A stretch of DNA of 64,000 nt from Paracoccaceae bacterium (GTDB lineage: Bacteria > Pseudomonadota > Alphaproteobacteria > Rhodobacterales > Rhodobacteraceae): positions 62,001 through 126,000 of the forward strand of contig JAJEHS010000005.1 in assembly GCA_022823605.1 (NCBI GenBank), written 5' to 3'. Every line of letters starts with the position of its first letter. The stretch's first letter is position 1. The notes under the pieces were generated by a model. It made no database searches. It worked only from the letters and a program-made list of their open reading frames with translations, and was not told the origin of the DNA. Positions 48,201 to 54,916 of this stretch are shown here, piece after piece. A program made the position numbers and the translations under genes.

Positions 48201-49820
48201 GGCCAACTTCCGGGTATGAAAGTAACGGCATTGATTGCCAGGCTGAGGCATTCAACCCAAGGTGTTTCATTGATTTCCCCACCACCTCATCATGATATCT
48301 ATTCGATTGAAGATCTTTCCCAATTGATTTATGACCTCAAGCAAATCAACCCCTTGGCAAAGGTGTGTGTGAAACTGGTTTCCTCATCGGGGATCGGAAC
48401 CATTGCCGCTGGTGTTGCCAAGGCCAAGGCCGATGTAATTCTGGTTTCAGGTCACTCTGGTGGAACGGGGGCATCGCCCGCAACTTCCATCAAATATGCC
48501 GGTCTGCCCTGGGAAATAGGTCTGGCCGAGACCCACCAGGTACTTACCCTCAACAACCTTCGGGATCGGGTAATTCTTCGTACCGATGGCGGATTGCGTA
48601 CAGGTAGGGATATTGTGATTGCAGCCATATTGGGTGCCGAGGAATTTGGCATTGGTACTGCAGCTCTGATAGCCATGGGTTGCTTGATGGTCCGTCAATG
48701 CCAGTCCAATACTTGTCCTGTTGGGGTGTGTACGCAAGACGAAAGGTTACGGGAAAAATTCACCGGTGAAGTATACAAGGTTGTTAATTTGATTACCTTT
48801 TATGCCCGTGAGGTAAGGGAAATTCTTGCCGATTTGGGCCTGAGGTCCCTTGATGAGGTTATTGGTCGTACGGACCTGCTGTATCAGGTTTCCAAGGGGT
48901 CGGACTATCTGGTCGATCTGGACCTCAATCCGCTATTGGTCAAGGTTGATGACAATATCAGGGTTGGTAAGCGATCTCAAAAGGTCAGAAACGAGGTTCA
49001 GGAGTCCCTGGATGAGGAAATTAGAACGGATGCAAAAGCCTTCCTTGAAGAAGGAGAAAAAATGCAGCTTTCATATGACGTTCAGAATACCCAGCGAACA
49101 ATCGGGGCAAAAACCTCTCATCGAATTGTAAAGCGCTTCGGGATGAACAATTCATTACAGCCGGATCATCTTACCATTAAACTTACCGGGTCTGCCGGAC
49201 AATCATTGGGGGCATTTATTGTCAATGGTCTTAAAATCGTCATATTTGGTGACGCCAATGATTATGTCGGAAAAGGCTTGTCAGGGGGAACAATCGTGGT
49301 GAGACCGCCCAATTCCTCCAAGTTGGTTGCTGCTGAAAATACCATAATCGGCAATACCGTCCTTTATGGTGCTACAAAAGGTAAAATGTTTGTGGCAGGA
49401 AGGGCCGGCGAACGTTTCTGTGTCAGAAATTCAGGGGCGATAGTTGTTGTAGAGGGATGTGGAGCCAACGGTTGTGAATACATGACTGGTGGAACAGCGG
49501 TTATACTAGGATCAGCCGGTATCAATTTTGGAGCAGGCATGACGGGAGGAATGGCGTATCTATACAATCCTGACGGTAAGGTTCAACAAATGATCAATTA
49601 TGATTCCCTTGTTTCCTGTCCAGTTTCCGTTCCCTATTGGAAAGATCAGCTGTTTGAACTTATCAATGAACATGTTCGTGAAACAGGAAGCGTATTGGGT
49701 AATAGAATATTGAACAATTGGGAAGTCGAAGGTGATAAATTCCTTCAGGTATGCCCCAAGGAAATGCTGTCCAGAATCCCGGTACCCATTACCGAATTTG
49801 AAAGCCAGTTAATTGCCTAG
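45282..49820 (+). CDS. gltB: Glutamate synthase large subunit
   Basis: GltB moves the amide nitrogen of glutamine to 2-oxoglutarate. The 1512-residue chain has the class II amidotransferase N-terminus with the nucleophile Cys35 (DEHDACGVGLV), which becomes residue 1 after removal of the propeptide. The central region and FMN-binding synthase barrel follow (GLRTGRDIVIAAILGAEEFGIG, with the cluster Cys in MGCLMVRQCQSNTCPVGVC), then a C-terminal beta-helix (GSAGQSLGAF, GGTIVVRPP, GCGANGCEYMTGGTAVILG). Length and order are normal. Confidence 0.97.
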   Translation: MMMKEHEELYLQDRAVKEQRALSGLYRKEDEHDACGVGLVVSMDAIPSRRVVEYGIMSLQAVWHRGAVDADGKTGDGAGIGTQIPREFFRKQIKRTGHEIGDDKRLAVGMVFLPRTDFGAQETCRTIVEAEILNMGHTIYGWRHVPVNTNVLGEKAGATRPEIEQILISDGRNLTEDEFERNLYIIRRRIERAVNQAQINGMYICSLSAKTIVYKGMMLAEQVAEFYPDLKDPDFKSAFALYHQRYSTNTFPQWWLAQPFRMMAHNGEINTLKGNLNWLKSHEIKMVSDSFGGFEEDIKPIVSQGSSDSAALDAVFEVMVRAGRNAPMTKSILVPEAWSKKQDSMSEELRDMYHYCNAIMEPWDGPAALAMTDGQWVVAGVDRNGLRPFRYMVTSDNLLIAGSETGMVPIEEVNIIEKGALGPGQMVAVDLHAKKLYRDDELKTKLSSSQAFGELTNKIVKLDEHLDEVSEKTLYSGEELRQRQSMAGLTLEDIEVILIPMAEQGKEAVASMGDDTPPAVLSDQYRPMSHYFRQNFSQVTNPPIDSLRESRVMSLITRFGNLNNVLDEKTDSVATAYLESPFLSNSMFDATMEFFGDGVAEIDCTFDLYDGSKVLKKNLHRVLKEAEEKVCSGFSHLVLTDQNQGPDRIPLPMILATSAVHSWLTRKGLRTFTTINVRSGECLDAHYFAVLIACGATTVNAYLAQDTLSDRIERGLLDDTLEGAVDKFREAINQGLLKIMSKMGISVISSYRGGLNFEAIGLSRAMVSRYFPGMPSRISGIGLRGLYKKLVEQHGKSWSSTVGILPVGGFYKQRNSGEAHAWQARGMRLLQTACNQDRYDLWREYSRTMNGGPPLNLRDLLKISVDEHGVNLDEVESITSIRKRFVTPGMSLGALSPEAHRTLNVAMNRIGAKSDSGEGGEDPAHATPDANGDNPSARIKQVASGRFGVTAEYLNNCDELEIKIAQGAKPGEGGQLPGMKVTALIARLRHSTQGVSLISPPPHHDIYSIEDLSQLIYDLKQINPLAKVCVKLVSSSGIGTIAAGVAKAKADVILVSGHSGGTGASPATSIKYAGLPWEIGLAETHQVLTLNNLRDRVILRTDGGLRTGRDIVIAAILGAEEFGIGTAALIAMGCLMVRQCQSNTCPVGVCTQDERLREKFTGEVYKVVNLITFYAREVREILADLGLRSLDEVIGRTDLLYQVSKGSDYLVDLDLNPLLVKVDDNIRVGKRSQKVRNEVQESLDEEIRTDAKAFLEEGEKMQLSYDVQNTQRTIGAKTSHRIVKRFGMNNSLQPDHLTIKLTGSAGQSLGAFIVNGLKIVIFGDANDYVGKGLSGGTIVVRPPNSSKLVAAENTIIGNTVLYGATKGKMFVAGRAGERFCVRNSGAIVVVEGCGANGCEYMTGGTAVILGSAGINFGAGMTGGMAYLYNPDGKVQQMINYDSLVSCPVSVPYWKDQLFELINEHVRETGSVLGNRILNNWEVEGDKFLQVCPKEMLSRIPVPITEFESQLIA

Positions 49821-49919
49821 ATTAAATAGGACGGTTCCCCTTTCAAGAGATTAAAATATTCGACATGGTCGTCAATGTTTGCTGGACAAACGAAACTGTC
49901 TATTGGCTTTATTGCTGTT

Positions 49920-49954
49920 AAAGTTTGGGGGAGTATATACTTTATTAGCCAAAA
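49920..49954 (+). repeat. Left copy of an imperfect inverted repeat
   Basis: The 35 bases starting AAAGTTTGGGGGAGTATATA match the reverse complement of 51487-51520 in about 31 positions with one gap. The pair flanks a region of unusual genes and could be the ends of a transposable element. Confidence 0.55.
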
Positions 49955-50031
49955 GGAAAATGAAATGAAACTGGACAAAGATAAGTATAAACCGATTATA
50001 GATATAAGCATTTTACATCAAAGAAAATGTT

Positions 50032-50655
50032 ATGGGAACTGCAATGCTTATTACAGATAGGGGTTCCAAGCTGAAGTCTGCCAGTCTGCTCATCTTAGGG
50101 ATTGAAGCCCTTCAACCTGGCAATATTATCCCGGTATCGACAGCGGCCGTTAGCGCTGCGAGTTCGACAAATGATGCTTTGGATCGACAGAGACTCGGGA
50201 TGGCTCTCACCGGTACTGTCCTCTATCCGATCGTGGTTGAGTTGGTCCTAAAGCACATATGGGAGCAGGAGCGAGGAAGAATCGCCCCACACACCCACAA
50301 CGTGTACAATCTTTTCACGGATTTGAGACAGGAGATTCAACATGAAGTGAAATGTCTTTTTGACCAGTGCTGCCAGAAGTACATGGTGGCAGTAAACGAA
50401 GGTCAGAAACAACTCGGTGCTACTGTCGTGGAAGTCGACATGGCGAACCTTGTTGAAGCCTTGCAGTGGAACGAAGACGCCGTGAAAAACCTCAAATATG
50501 AGTTGACTCCAAGTGGCAAAAGCGTGCCGACTGGAATAATTTGGAATTCCCAGACTTTATGGGTTTTACCCGGTACATTTCCGAACTTTGCTATCGAACT
50601 AACACGCTGGGCAACTGACCGATACCCTCACCGAGGTCATCCAGGCCGACGCTAG
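50032..50655 (+). CDS. Unknown protein, possibly HEPN-like
   Basis: A 207-residue protein that is somewhat GC-richer than its surroundings. The central part, VLYPIVVELVLKHIWEQERG then HTHNVYNLFTDLRQEI, has the look of HEPN-domain helices (a hydrophobic ExxLK helix, then a His-containing helix before LF). RGRIAPH could be read as an Rx5H motif, but this is not decisive. HEPN proteins are often toxins or RNases. No partner antitoxin gene is seen. It lies between inverted repeats beside a broken parA, suggesting it came with a plasmid or mobile element. Confidence 0.4.
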   Translation: MGTAMLITDRGSKLKSASLLILGIEALQPGNIIPVSTAAVSAASSTNDALDRQRLGMALTGTVLYPIVVELVLKHIWEQERGRIAPHTHNVYNLFTDLRQEIQHEVKCLFDQCCQKYMVAVNEGQKQLGATVVEVDMANLVEALQWNEDAVKNLKYELTPSGKSVPTGIIWNSQTLWVLPGTFPNFAIELTRWATDRYPHRGHPGRR

Positions 50656-50901
50656 GGTCTCGGCATTCATTTCGGGGGCGACTCCAGCCCATCCTATTCA
50701 CTCATCCCGTCCGCAACTGCTAGGTCTGCGAATCAGCCAAGCGTGTGAAAATCGAAGCGGCTGCGTGTCCAGCAGCCTCACTGGAAGATATCCCTAACTG
50801 ATTCAGAGCTTGGATCAGATACTCTGAACAAGTAATCGCATATGGTATTGTGTTTATGTTCATAGGTGATATTGTACATTTGAATTCGTGATGCATTGGA
50901 A

Positions 50902-51062
50902 ATGAGAACAATATCGATAATCAACCAGCAGGACGTGGAGTGGGAAAGACAACGCTCGCGTTGCATCTTGCGGGTACCTGAAGCTTGTCTGGCCGCAATA
51001 CCGCCGTTCTTGATCTTGACCCGCACGCTTCCGCCGCGAAATGGTCCGACCTTCGGGACTCT
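50902..51062 (+). pseudogene. parA: ParA-family partition ATPase remnant
   Basis: The frame begins MRTISIINQQ. After a one-base shift it continues as GRGVGKTTLALHLAGT, a clear deviant Walker A, meets a stop, and then resumes as NTAVLDLDPHASAAKWSDLR, the ParA Walker A' region. The rest of the protein is missing. Plasmid-type ParA proteins contain exactly these two segments, so this is the 5' fragment of a lost partition gene. Confidence 0.7.
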
Positions 51063-51486
51063 TATACTACTCAATACAATATTTGGAATAATATTTACCA
51101 AAAACCTCGTTTTGAAGATCTAATCCTTTATCATCCAATTAAATTCCCTAAAGAACTAGTTTTACAATGTAATCGGCAGTCTTCTGGTGGTAGTGTAGAT
51201 GAAAAGTATCCTTTTGAAGTATTGAGTATTGCATATAATTAGTTAGATACAATCATTATTCTTGATGTGTGATGGTGCTCTGTGGGTGCCAAAGATTGGC
51301 TAATAAATCAAGCTGGTAAGAACAATCTGAAGTATGTTTTCAATAAAGGTGAGTTTATAAGATTTGTAAAAAAAAGTACTTTAAGAATTATCAAGTGTAT
51401 AAACCCTAATTGTCACTTAATGATCAGGGGGAAGCTCTGAAAATCATTAAAATAGAGGTGCCCTATAATTTTAAGAATGCAAGATT

Positions 51487-51520
51487 TTTTGGCTAATACA
51501 GTTTATACTCCCCAAAGTTT
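51487..51520 (-). repeat. Right copy of an imperfect inverted repeat
   Basis: Pairs with 49920-49954: the reverse complement reads AAACTTTGGGGAGTATAAAC, then CTGTATTAGCCAAAA-type sequence. The repeats are about 1.5 kb apart. I found no target-site duplication. Confidence 0.55.
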
Positions 51521-51646
51521 GACTATGGTGCAAAGTCGGGATCTGGTATCCAAGTGACTTAACGACAAGCAAACAACGGCTTGGCCCATTTGATCTAGAA
51601 ATGGCCTGAGATGCACCAATTCGGAGCGGAAAGTATGACCCACTTT

Positions 51647-52810
51647 TCACAGTGGCTCGGTACCTTGGCTCAATAAGGCAAAATAGCGGTCATAAACAAA
51701 AACCTTGTTACGTTCCTTCCCGGTAATTTCTCTGGCTATGCCTATTGCCTCCAATGTTATCAGGCTTCTCAAGACGGTAGGTAATGATAATTTACACTTA
51801 TCACGTATAATGGTTGTGGAGGAGATCGGATGGTCTTGTAGAAAATTATAAATGCTTTGCACTGCAGCAGTGGACTTTCCTGAATTCCTAATTTTAGCCC
51901 TATCTTCATCAAACAAGGCAACTATTGCTTGTATTGTTTTTGCCCCTTGTTCGGCGGTCTCAATAATCCCGGTTAGGAAAAACTCAATCCATGATTCCCA
52001 ATCACCTGTTTCAGGTATGGATTGGAGATGGTCATAATACTGTTGCCGATTTAATTTCAAATACATGCTCAGATAAAGGAGTGGGCGAATTAACAAACCT
52101 TCATGTCGAAGAATCAAGGTAATGAGCAATCGTCCAAGTCTACCGTTACCATCGTGAAATGGAAGGATTGTTTCAAAATGAGCATGGGCTAAAGCCGCTT
52201 TTACAAGCGCAGGCATTTTTATGTTTGATTGGTATAGGAATTTCTCAAAATTGTCTAATGTTTCTATTAGGTATTCTGGCGGAGGGGGTACGAAACTTGC
52301 GTTTCCAGGTCTGGAACCTCCAACCCAGTTTTGTGATGAACGAAACTCACCCGGAAGCTTTTCACCATCATATTCATTGTTCATTAATATTTTGTGGATT
52401 TCTCTTATAAGTCGGAGCGAAAGAGGAAAAAACTCCAACCGCTCAAGCCCATAATTCATGGCGTTTACATAACAAGAAACCTCAGTTAAATCGTCTATTT
52501 GGGCTCGAGGAACTTCACCATTCTCAAATAGGAGGAAGTCAGAAAAGGAAGTTTGTTTGCCTTCAATTTGTGAGGATAAAACGGCTTCTTTTCTGATGTA
52601 CATGTATAAGAATAAATTGGCATCTGGTAAAACCATGCACATGCCATCTAGCCGTCCGATAGCAGTATTGGCCTTGTCAAGCAATGGGTAAAGATATGAC
52701 AAATCCAGTGGGGGTGATGGCGGGAGAGGCTTGGGGATATAAGCTTTATATGTTTCTCCTGCTATTATAGGACTTTGTTTAAAGCTACCGATTCGTTCCA
52801 ATTTATCCAT
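51647..52810 (-). CDS. Fic-domain protein with variant active-site motif
   Basis: Fic enzymes add AMP or related groups to proteins. The 387-residue protein has a Fic_N-type start (ERIGSFKQSPIIAGETYKAY), a class II inhibitory motif SSQIEG (79-84), the Fic core with LPFHDGNGRLGR (216-227), and a C-terminal winged-helix region (STTIIRDKCKLSLPTVLRSL) common in this subfamily. The canonical motif is HPFx[D/E]GNGRxxR; here the first residue is Leu (codon CTT) instead of the catalytic His, while a His sits three residues later. Activity is therefore doubtful. The gene stands alone between accessory DNA and a small-RNA candidate. Confidence 0.85.
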   Translation of the reverse strand: MDKLERIGSFKQSPIIAGETYKAYIPKPLPPSPPLDLSYLYPLLDKANTAIGRLDGMCMVLPDANLFLYMYIRKEAVLSSQIEGKQTSFSDFLLFENGEVPRAQIDDLTEVSCYVNAMNYGLERLEFFPLSLRLIREIHKILMNNEYDGEKLPGEFRSSQNWVGGSRPGNASFVPPPPEYLIETLDNFEKFLYQSNIKMPALVKAALAHAHFETILPFHDGNGRLGRLLITLILRHEGLLIRPLLYLSMYLKLNRQQYYDHLQSIPETGDWESWIEFFLTGIIETAEQGAKTIQAIVALFDEDRAKIRNSGKSTAAVQSIYNFLQDHPISSTTIIRDKCKLSLPTVLRSLITLEAIGIAREITGKERNKVFVYDRYFALLSQGTEPL

Positions 52811-53039
52811 TTTTTGTTCTTTAAATAAACTTATTTAAAAATTATGTTACTTAGAATGAATTAAACAGCATGGATGATAATTGTAATATAATAAGTAACA
52901 ATAATTATATAATATATTATTATAAGTAATTTAAGTAACATGAATAATCATTTATTTAATCAATTCATTAATTGTTACCCAGAATTTTTACAGTTTTAGT
53001 TGATTTCAGGCTATCCAAACAGTGATATTATTGAATTTT

Positions 53040-53179
53040 TTGTTACAATCGGCTTCTATAAGAAATATTATCCTTGTAATTAGTGGTACTTATTTTTATA
53101 TTGGACCTGATCGCCTTACCTCCTCCCTTTTTGGTGATTACACTTCGACCTTTCTATTTGATGGAAAGGTCGTTTTTTT
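53040..53179 (+). ncRNA. Candidate trans-acting small RNA with anti-Shine-Dalgarno loop
   Basis: Two structures stand in a row. First, TGATCGCC (53108-53115) pairs with GGTGATTA (53133-53140), with two G-U pairs, and presents TTACCTCCTCCC in its loop. Second comes a strong intrinsic terminator. Small RNAs with CCUCCUCCC loops (the cuckoo RNA families) are common in alphaproteobacteria and bind the ribosome-binding sites of mRNAs. The 5' end is not known; 53040 is a guess, as no promoter is certain. Confidence 0.45.
53146..53179 (+). terminator. Strong intrinsic terminator
   Basis: CGACCTTTC (53146-53154) pairs perfectly with GAAAGGTCG (53164-53172) around a 9-base loop, and seven T follow. 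No plus-strand gene ends here, which supports a small RNA upstream. Confidence 0.85.
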
Positions 53180-53222
53180 GTTTGGTAGAAGTTGTTGGAT
53201 AAGATGAGATCAGAACGTCGGA

Positions 53223-54152
53223 TCAGTTTTCATTTCGATAATAAAGCATGGTGGTGTGACGTGATTCAGCAAAAAACAGCCATCTTGATATAAAGATACC
53301 GGAAAGAACAAAGCAGAATAGCAATATCCGCGAAACATTGGCGAACCCTGAATCCTGATAAATGAAAACAATACAATAAAGAAGAATCGGAATTATAAGG
53401 CCTAATGCAACTGCGAGTCCCCTTAACTGGGTGGATTTGCTTTTTGATAGTCGGTATCCCATTTCCCTGGTAAGGTAATTCGGTCCCATATGAGGAGGTT
53501 CAAAGGGCTTGACCGTGCCCAATTTACCCAATTGGGTGGCTGTTTCAACACTTGACGCTCCCATTCCTATACGGTCTCTTCTTAAACTCCATAAAATCCA
53601 TATTACCCAGCCTCCAACCAGCAATATAAGAATGATAAACTCAAAGTCCCGGCTGAGAAACTCTGGCAGAAAGGAAAAGTAGAAGGTGCCTCCACCAAGT
53701 AGGGAAAAACCAATAAAGATAAGGGGTGTCAGAACCGTGTTCCAAGCAGGTACAGCCTTTAATTGGGTATAGATCATGGCTGTCGAATACACCGTCGCCA
53801 ACGAAAGCAGGGAAATAATCCAGGCCAATACCAGCACGCCTGGACCATGGATATTGAAAAGCCGAAGTACGATGTAGAGGAAAATGCAACCCAGGGTCAG
53901 AATGGCAAGTATTCCTTCCCTTGATAGCCAGGAGGAACGCCATTGTGAGAAGGCACGAATGGCCCGTGCTGGTCTTCGTAGATGAAAGACGGAACTGATC
54001 AATCCAACACTGGCCCAAACCAGTGCTAGGAGACCTGTAATGACAACGGCTGGTGATTGGTTTCCATTGCCCAAAATTCCCAACCAGAAACCAATGCCAA
54101 ATCCGACACCGGAAAAGGTGGAAAACACAATGATGGATATAGCTGGATGCAA
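53223..54152 (-). CDS. soeC: Sulfite dehydrogenase membrane anchor SoeC (DmsC-like)
   Basis: The quinone-reactive anchor of the SoeABC complex. The 309-residue protein opens MHPAISIIVFSTFSGVGFGI and has about eight hydrophobic helices in the NrfD/DmsC pattern. A His-containing region (SVFHLRRPARAIRAFSQWRSSWLSREG) lies in the third loop, typical of DmsC. It starts 8 nt after soeB. Confidence 0.85.
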   Translation of the reverse strand: MHPAISIIVFSTFSGVGFGIGFWLGILGNGNQSPAVVITGLLALVWASVGLISSVFHLRRPARAIRAFSQWRSSWLSREGILAILTLGCIFLYIVLRLFNIHGPGVLVLAWIISLLSLATVYSTAMIYTQLKAVPAWNTVLTPLIFIGFSLLGGGTFYFSFLPEFLSRDFEFIILILLVGGWVIWILWSLRRDRIGMGASSVETATQLGKLGTVKPFEPPHMGPNYLTREMGYRLSKSKSTQLRGLAVALGLIIPILLYCIVFIYQDSGFANVSRILLFCFVLSGIFISRWLFFAESRHTTMLYYRNEN

Positions 54153-54160
54153 TTCAGGTC

Positions 54161-54916
54161 CTAATTTCCATTAAGAAGGTTATCAACCCAGGAAAGGATT
54201 CCTCCGGATTTTCGGGATGCAAGCGAAGCAAGGTTGAAATCCGGACTGGCAAGCTCGTCGGTACCATATCTTTCTATGGGTAGTAGGTATTGATTTACTG
54301 GACTTGTTTCCTGCTCCGGCATCAAATCGGCTGATTCCCTGCGAGCTACCAGTTGGGAAACTTCTGAATCAGGATCTGATAGATCACCGAAGAATCTTGC
54401 GTTCGTAGGACAGGTTCTGACACAAGCCGGTTCCCTGTCTTCTTCAGGCAGGTTTTCATTGTAGATTCGATCAACACACAAGGTGCATTTTTTCATAACA
54501 CCTGCAACCGGGTCCATTTCTCGTGCACCATAGGGGCATGCCCACGCACATAATCCACACCCCATGCATTTTGATTCATCAACCAGCACTATACCATCGG
54601 AAACACGTTTGTATGAAGCACCGGTTGGGCACACCGTAACACAGGGGGCATCATCACAATGCAAACAACTTTTGGGAAAATGTACGAGTGCACTCATATT
54701 ATTTTGTTCAGTTTCAAAACTGTGAATCCTGTTTAACCAGACACCTGAGGGGTCATGTCCATAAGGGGATTCATCAGCCAGGGGGGCACCGTACCCACTG
54801 GTGTTCCAGGCTTTGCAATTGGTTACACAAGCATGACAGCCAACACATACATCCAAGTCTATGACAAGACCGAGTTTACGATCAGTGCTTTTTGGAAGGG
54901 AGGTCATTCGGTCCAC
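54161..54916 (-). CDS. soeB: Sulfite dehydrogenase iron-sulfur subunit SoeB
   Basis: The electron-transfer subunit (251 aa) has four [4Fe-4S] sites from Cys motifs: CVGCHACVTNCKAWN, CLHCDDAPCVTVCPTGA, CMGCGLCAWACPYGA with KKCTLC, and CVRTCPTNARF. It passes electrons from SoeA to SoeC. Its start overlaps the soeA stop by 13 nt. No Tat signal is visible, as expected for a cytoplasmic complex. Confidence 0.9.
   Translation of the reverse strand: MDRMTSLPKSTDRKLGLVIDLDVCVGCHACVTNCKAWNTSGYGAPLADESPYGHDPSGVWLNRIHSFETEQNNMSALVHFPKSCLHCDDAPCVTVCPTGASYKRVSDGIVLVDESKCMGCGLCAWACPYGAREMDPVAGVMKKCTLCVDRIYNENLPEEDREPACVRTCPTNARFFGDLSDPDSEVSQLVARRESADLMPEQETSPVNQYLLPIERYGTDELASPDFNLASLASRKSGGILSWVDNLLNGN

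Larger units (their letters stand above)
50656..51646. other. Accessory gap with broken ParA and small frames
   Basis: After the HEPN-like gene the region holds the ParA remnant (50902-51062), an AT-rich stretch, a 52-codon GTG frame at 51282-51440 (VGAKDWLINQAGKNNLKYVF) of unknown value, the right inverted repeat, and GC-mixed sequence up to the Fic gene. No intact gene longer than this is supported. Confidence 0.45.
52811..53222. other. AT-rich gap holding a small-RNA candidate
   Basis: 412 bases between the Fic start and soeC. The left 200 bases are extremely AT-rich with no gene. The right part contains the anti-SD hairpin and terminator listed separately. A 61-codon frame (53022-53207) over the same bases is not convincing. 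Confidence 0.5.

Noticed and set aside
53022-53207. 61-codon frame over the small-RNA candidate
   Set aside because: It runs through the terminator hairpin and has no ribosome site; the RNA structure explains the sequence better.
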